Positions 12,221-15,401 of a DNA stretch of 15,401 bases are shown here, piece by piece (positions within the stretch are counted from its first letter, which is position 1; each line of letters opens with the position of its first letter). The DNA lies in NCBI GenBank assembly GCA_964363685.1, contig CAYIJG010000018.1, positions 1 through 15,401 on the forward strand, read 5' to 3'. The stretch is from XYD2-FULL-39-9 sp964363685 (GTDB lineage: Bacteria > Patescibacteriota > Patescibacteriia > Magasanikbacterales > GWA2-37-8). The notes under the pieces are model-generated. The model saw nothing but the letters and a program-made list of their open reading frames with translations, was not told where the DNA came from and did not search any database. Both the position numbers and the translations under genes were made by a program.

Positions 12221-13981
12221 ATGCAAGTAAACACTAGGAAAACAATAGAAATATATTGGGATCAAATAAAACAACATAAAATTTCCGGATTAGTTGTATT
12301 TTTTTCTGTTGTTTTGGCTTCGGCTGTATCTGTGATCACCCCACTATATTTTAAAAAGATTTTTGACCTGTTGGCCCAATCACAACCAAAAGAAATTTTG
12401 GCAACCCAACTAGTTCATATCTTATTTATTATTGCAGCCATCGAACTTGTCGGCTGGGTATTTTGGCGAACCAGCACTTTTTTTATTTCCTATTTTCAAG
12501 TGTCGGTGATGGTAAATTTATCCGACCTTTGTTTTAGATATATTCATAAACATTCATTTGCATATTTTAATGATAACTTTGTTGGGTCACTTGTAAAAAA
12601 GGTTAATCGTTTCACCAGGTCATTTGAACATATTACTGACAAATTATCCTTTGATATTCTACAATTGTTTGTAAATATAAGTTTGATTGTCTTTGTTTTA
12701 TTCAGGAAAAATATTTACCTCGCCATCGCAATTAGTGTTTGGATAATAATATTTTTTGTTATAAACATATTGTTTACCAAATTCAAGCTTAAATACGACC
12801 TCGCACGAAGTGAAGCTGATTCCAACGCCACAGGTGTTTTAGCGGACACTATAACTAATAATACCAATGTCAAGTTATTTGGGGGCTACCTTGCCGAAGT
12901 AAGAAACTTTGCCAGCGCTATCGGCAAGGTAAAAAAACTACGCCTATTCACATGGAATCTTAGCAATATTTACGAAGCCACCCAAGCCTTGCTTACTACA
13001 ATTTTAGAAGTGGGTATTTTTTATATTGCTATTTTATTGTGGAAAAAAGATATTCTAACAATTGGAGACTTTATTTTGATACAGTCGTATATTCTAATTG
13101 TTATAATGAGAACCTGGGATTTTGGTCGGGTGGTTAGAGATATATATGAAAGCCTAGCTGAAGCAGATGAAATGAGTGCGGTACTAAGCGAACCCCACAG
13201 TATAATTGATACTAAAAATGCTAAAGACTTAAAGATAGTCTCCGGCAAAATTGAATTCAATAAAGTTGATTTTTTCTATCACAAAACCCGTTCAATTCTG
13301 GAAAAATTTAATCTCTATATTTCTGCCAAAGAAAAAATTGCTTTGGTTGGTCCGTCTGGCGGAGGAAAAAGCACAATCATCAAATTACTCTTGCGCATGT
13401 ACGATGTGAGCGCCGGCAGTATTGTGATTGATGGCCAAAATATCAGCCATGTAAAAATGGAAAGCCTGTGGAAAAACGTCAGTATGGTTCCGCAAGATCC
13501 AATTCTTTTTCATAGAAGCCTGCTAGAAAATATCCGCTACGGCAAACCGAATGCTACCGAAGAAGAAGTTATCAAAGCCGCCAAACTGGCTCATTGCCAT
13601 GAATTTATCAAGGATTTACCAGAAGGATATAATACTTTTGTTGGTGAAAGGGGAGTAAAATTATCTGGCGGTGAAAGACAAAGAGTGGCAATTGCCCGAG
13701 CGATTCTACACAACGCGCCAATACTTATTTTGGACGAAGCCACTTCTAGCCTTGATTCTGAGTCAGAGCAATTGATTCAAAAAGCGTTGGATGTTTTGAT
13801 AAAAGGCAAGACTGTGATTGTGGTGGCTCACCGCCTATCTACAATTATGAAAATGGATAGGATTATTGTTATAAAGGAAGGAAAGATTGTAGAAAATGGT
13901 TCCCATCAAGAATTGTTGAAGCAAGAAAAGGGCTTATATAAGAGGCTTTGGGAGGTTCAGGCTGGTGGGTTTATTGGATAA
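12221..13981 (+). CDS. ABC exporter, fused transmembrane and ATPase domains (ABCB/MsbA type)
   Basis: A 586-aa half-transporter that should dimerise in the membrane and export a substrate using ATP. The membrane domain covers roughly residues 20-310 with about six helices (22-41, 65-90, 147-161, 166-188, 256-274, 281-296). The ATPase domain follows: Walker A GPSGGGKST at 377-385, Q-loop VPQDP around Q425, ABC signature LSGGERQRVAIARA at 481-494, Walker B ILILDE at 501-506 with catalytic E506, D-loop SSLD at 509-512 and H-loop H537 in VVAHRLS. All ATPase residues are intact. The substrate cannot be read; lipid, peptide and drug exporters share this layout. A second half-transporter gene is not adjacent, so it may act as a homodimer. 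The start at 12221 is the first in-frame ATG after a TAA at 12200. Confidence 0.93.
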   Translation: MQVNTRKTIEIYWDQIKQHKISGLVVFFSVVLASAVSVITPLYFKKIFDLLAQSQPKEILATQLVHILFIIAAIELVGWVFWRTSTFFISYFQVSVMVNLSDLCFRYIHKHSFAYFNDNFVGSLVKKVNRFTRSFEHITDKLSFDILQLFVNISLIVFVLFRKNIYLAIAISVWIIIFFVINILFTKFKLKYDLARSEADSNATGVLADTITNNTNVKLFGGYLAEVRNFASAIGKVKKLRLFTWNLSNIYEATQALLTTILEVGIFYIAILLWKKDILTIGDFILIQSYILIVIMRTWDFGRVVRDIYESLAEADEMSAVLSEPHSIIDTKNAKDLKIVSGKIEFNKVDFFYHKTRSILEKFNLYISAKEKIALVGPSGGGKSTIIKLLLRMYDVSAGSIVIDGQNISHVKMESLWKNVSMVPQDPILFHRSLLENIRYGKPNATEEEVIKAAKLAHCHEFIKDLPEGYNTFVGERGVKLSGGERQRVAIARAILHNAPILILDEATSSLDSESEQLIQKALDVLIKGKTVIVVAHRLSTIMKMDRIIVIKEGKIVENGSHQELLKQEKGLYKRLWEVQAGGFIG

Positions 13982-13990
13982 AAATGTAGC

Positions 13991-14019
13991 TTGTGAAAAT
14001 TTTTAGATAATGCTAGACT
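13991..14019 (+). promoter_or_regulatory. Candidate promoter for the 130-aa gene
   Basis: TTGTGA (13991-13996), a 17-bp spacer and TAGACT (14014-14019) preceded by TGC (extended -10). The predicted start is near 14026, about 25 nt before the ATG at 14051. Confidence 0.35.
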
Positions 14020-14050
14020 ATGGTTTTAATAAACTACTGTTAAGTATTTT

Positions 14051-14443
14051 ATGAATGATACAGTTAAAATTGAAGGGTTAAAAGAATTATTAAAAAAAAT
14101 TTGTGAAAAATTATTTGAGGATGCTACCTTCGAAATAAATAAAGTTCGTAATCTTGTTTCTGACCTGGATGAATTTAAAGATAAGACAGAAGAATGGCAG
14201 GGAATGATCGATCAAATTACTAAGGATTTAATAAGAATAGATGTTTTAGATAAGGAATCGGAAATACCAATACTATCATTTACAAGAACATATACCGACC
14301 TAATAGACCAAGTTATCCTAGAGGAAGAAGCGATCAAGAAAGAAGACTATGAAAAATGGACTGATTGGTTGAAAGATCTAAAGATTTTTCAACGCAGCTT
14401 GATAGATAATATGAGGGAAACAGGCAAACCTAATCGCAGGTAG
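14051..14443 (+). CDS. Unrecognised acidic helical protein (130 aa)
   Basis: No family is recognised. The protein is soluble and rich in Glu, Asp, Lys, Ile and Leu, with heptad-like spacing through most of its length (for example LKELLKKICEKLFE at 10-23, then NKVRNLVSDLDEFK, and a C-terminal LKDLKIFQRSLIDNMRE), so it is probably a helical bundle or coiled coil. There is one cysteine (C18) and there are three tryptophans (W49, W103, W106). It has no signal peptide and no membrane segment. It stands alone between the ABC exporter and the helicase, with a candidate promoter of its own upstream and another before the helicase, so it may be monocistronic. The open frame has lysine- and glutamate-biased codons typical of the region, which supports a real gene. 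No function is proposed. Confidence 0.75.
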   Translation: MNDTVKIEGLKELLKKICEKLFEDATFEINKVRNLVSDLDEFKDKTEEWQGMIDQITKDLIRIDVLDKESEIPILSFTRTYTDLIDQVILEEEAIKKEDYEKWTDWLKDLKIFQRSLIDNMRETGKPNRR

Positions 14444-14465
14444 TGGTAAAAATTGTAATTTCTTA

Positions 14466-14494
14466 TTGCCAACTTTTAAATCTTGAACTATAAT
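14466..14494 (+). promoter_or_regulatory. Strong promoter before the helicase gene
   Basis: TTGCCA (14466-14471), exactly 17 bp, TATAAT (14489-14494). This is the best sigma-70-type promoter in the window. The predicted start is near 14501, about 30 nt before the ATG at 14531. Confidence 0.65.
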
Positions 14495-14500
14495 AAAATC

Positions 14501-14519
14501 AGCCAAAATGGCTGTTTTT
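14501..14519 (+). terminator. Terminator-like hairpin at the predicted 5' end of the helicase mRNA
   Basis: AGCCA (14501-14505), AAA loop, TGGCT (14509-14513), then G and a T-run (14515-14519). It has the form of a small rho-independent terminator but sits right at the predicted transcription start and before the gene. It is therefore more likely a 5' stabilising hairpin of the helicase message, or the terminator of a transcript arriving from the 130-aa gene. The stem is only 5 bp. Confidence 0.35.
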
Positions 14520-14530
14520 ATTATAAATTT

Positions 14531-15401
14531 ATGGCTAATTACAAACTAAACGAATCCCAAAAACAAGCAGTGGAATACTTTGATGGACCGCTAATTATTG
14601 TGGCTGGGGCGGGTACAGGCAAAACCACAGTTATTACCGAAAAGATTTCTCATATTCTAAAAAATAATTTAGCTACAGCTGAGGAAGTTTTGGCACTCAC
14701 TTTTACCGAAAAAGCAGCCACCGAAATGTTTGATAGGGTAGACGCGGATATTGATATCGGCTATGTGGATTTGCAAATTTCAACCTTCCATGCTTTTTGT
14801 CAAAAAATTTTAGAAGAATACGGTCTACATATTGGTCTTAGTCAAAAATTCAAACTCATTACTGAAACAGATGCTTGGCTCTTGGCCAGACAAAATTTAG
14901 ATAAATTTAATCTGGACTATTATCGTCCGATGGGTAATCCGGCTAGTCACCTCCATGCTTTGATTTCACATTTTCAAAAGTGCAAAGACGAACTCATTAC
15001 TCCGGCAGATTACCTCAGATACGCAGAAGGAGTAACATTAAATAACGATAGTGTGGTTTTGTCATCCCGAGCGCAGCCGAGGGATCCCTTAAACCAAAAT
15101 ATAAGGGATTCTTCGACTCCGTTGCACTCCGCTCAGAATGACAGTGTCGACGATGACGATACGGACGTTAAAAGGCTCACGGAAATTGCTAATGCCTATC
15201 ATGTTTATAATCAATTACTCTTAGATAATAACGCGCTTGATTTTGCTGATCTTATTTTTTATACGACCAAACTTCTCAAAGAACGTCCGGCAATTTTGAA
15301 AACTTTGCAAAAAAAGTTTAAATATATTTTGATTGATGAATTTCAAGATGTAAATTGGTCGCAATATCAATTAGTGCGACTACTGACAGGTGGGACTTCC
15401 C
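14531..15401 (+). CDS. UvrD/Rep/PcrA-family DNA helicase (3' partial)
   Basis: Superfamily 1A 3'-5' DNA helicase used in repair and replication; the first 290 codons are visible and the frame runs off the window. The N-terminal Q-motif is LNESQKQAVEYFDGPLIIVAG. Walker A is AGAGTGKT at 25-32, motif Ia TFTEKAATEM at 57-66, motif Ib TFHAFC at 85-90 and motif II LIDEFQD at 267-273. The 1B subdomain carries the conserved NAYHVYNQLLLDNNALDFADLI at about 221-242. Between PADYLRYAEG (158-167) and KRLTEIANAYH, residues 177-205 (starting LSSRAQPRDP) are encoded by an 84-bp dispersed palindromic element, in frame and without a stop. An acidic patch (VDDDD) follows. The start ATG has no Shine-Dalgarno sequence but has a strong promoter upstream. 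The truncation is due to the window edge. Confidence 0.92.
   Translation, partial: MANYKLNESQKQAVEYFDGPLIIVAGAGTGKTTVITEKISHILKNNLATAEEVLALTFTEKAATEMFDRVDADIDIGYVDLQISTFHAFCQKILEEYGLHIGLSQKFKLITETDAWLLARQNLDKFNLDYYRPMGNPASHLHALISHFQKCKDELITPADYLRYAEGVTLNNDSVVLSSRAQPRDPLNQNIRDSSTPLHSAQNDSVDDDDTDVKRLTEIANAYHVYNQLLLDNNALDFADLIFYTTKLLKERPAILKTLQKKFKYILIDEFQDVNWSQYQLVRLLTGGTS
15060..15143. repeat. Dispersed palindromic repeat, copy 2, inserted in frame in the helicase
   Basis: An 84-bp (28-codon) element with ends TGTCATCCCGAGCG and CGCTCAGAATGACA that pair at most positions, plus an inner stem GGATCCCTTA/TAAGGGATTC. It is homologous to copy 1 at 9883-9983, with a shorter centre. It translates in the helicase frame as SSRAQPRDPLNQNIRDSS followed by TPLHSAQNDS. 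AGTGT occurs on both sides (15050-15054 and 15143-15147), a possible but weak target duplication. Confidence 0.9.

Noticed and set aside
15060..15143. Interpretation of the helicase as a broken gene or pseudogene
   Set aside because: The frame stays open through and after the repeat and motif II and flanking conserved segments are intact on the far side.
1..15401. CRISPR arrays, tRNA/rRNA genes, insertion sequences or phage genes
   Set aside because: No regularly spaced direct repeats, no cloverleaf-like sequence and no transposase or phage protein were seen; the only repeats are small palindromic ones.
1..15401. UGA recoded as an amino acid, as in some CPR lineages
   Set aside because: No in-frame TGA occurs in conserved genes, tryptophan is encoded by TGG and TGA ends the 1-291 gene at a sensible place.

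Overview
The window looks like chromosomal DNA from a small-genome bacterium of the Candidate Phyla Radiation (Patescibacteria), most likely a Parcubacteria-type lineage. This is an inference. It rests on low-GC DNA with long A/T runs, compact single-domain or shortened versions of housekeeping proteins (RsmI 224 aa, ATP synthase delta 128 aa, MetG without an appended C-terminal domain), almost no Shine-Dalgarno sequences in front of genes, and an abundance of dispersed palindromic repeats. TGA is used as a stop and tryptophan is TGG, so this is the standard bacterial code, not the Gracilibacteria/SR1 recoding.

Layout. Positions 1-291 hold the end of a membrane protein resembling the YjdF/DUF2238 family. 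Positions 326-3993 form a run of housekeeping genes on the + strand: rsmI (16S rRNA 2'-O-methyltransferase), metG (methionyl-tRNA synthetase), a CvpA-family membrane protein and a TatD-family metal-dependent hydrolase. Positions 3994-4424 are a boundary region. It holds a GC-rich island packed with hairpins, which also encodes a 75-aa minus-strand ORF with a perfect Shine-Dalgarno sequence, and then two back-to-back promoter candidates.

Positions 4425-11937 are a complete F1Fo ATP synthase operon: an AtpZ/AtpI-type small membrane protein, atpB, atpE, atpF, atpH, atpA, an unrecognised two-TM protein, atpG, atpD and atpC. The order is canonical except for the unknown gene wedged between atpA and atpG with 3-bp and 1-bp spacers. 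The c-subunit residues suggest proton rather than sodium coupling. Six of the junctions in the operon contain an inverted repeat of one kind or another.

Downstream are a 45-aa protein with 11 cysteines (11966-12103), an ABC exporter with fused membrane and ATPase domains (12221-13981), an unrecognised acidic helical 130-aa protein (14051-14443), and the first 290 codons of a UvrD/Rep-family helicase running off the window end (14531-15401).

The most interesting thread is palindromic repeats entering genes. An 84-bp element homologous to the intergenic repeat at 9883-9983 lies in frame inside the helicase (15060-15143) without breaking it. A 32-bp near-perfect palindrome lies in frame inside tatD (3552-3583). 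Other points worth a second look are the hairpin-dense island at 4042-4257, the extra ATP synthase operon gene, and the cysteine-rich miniprotein.
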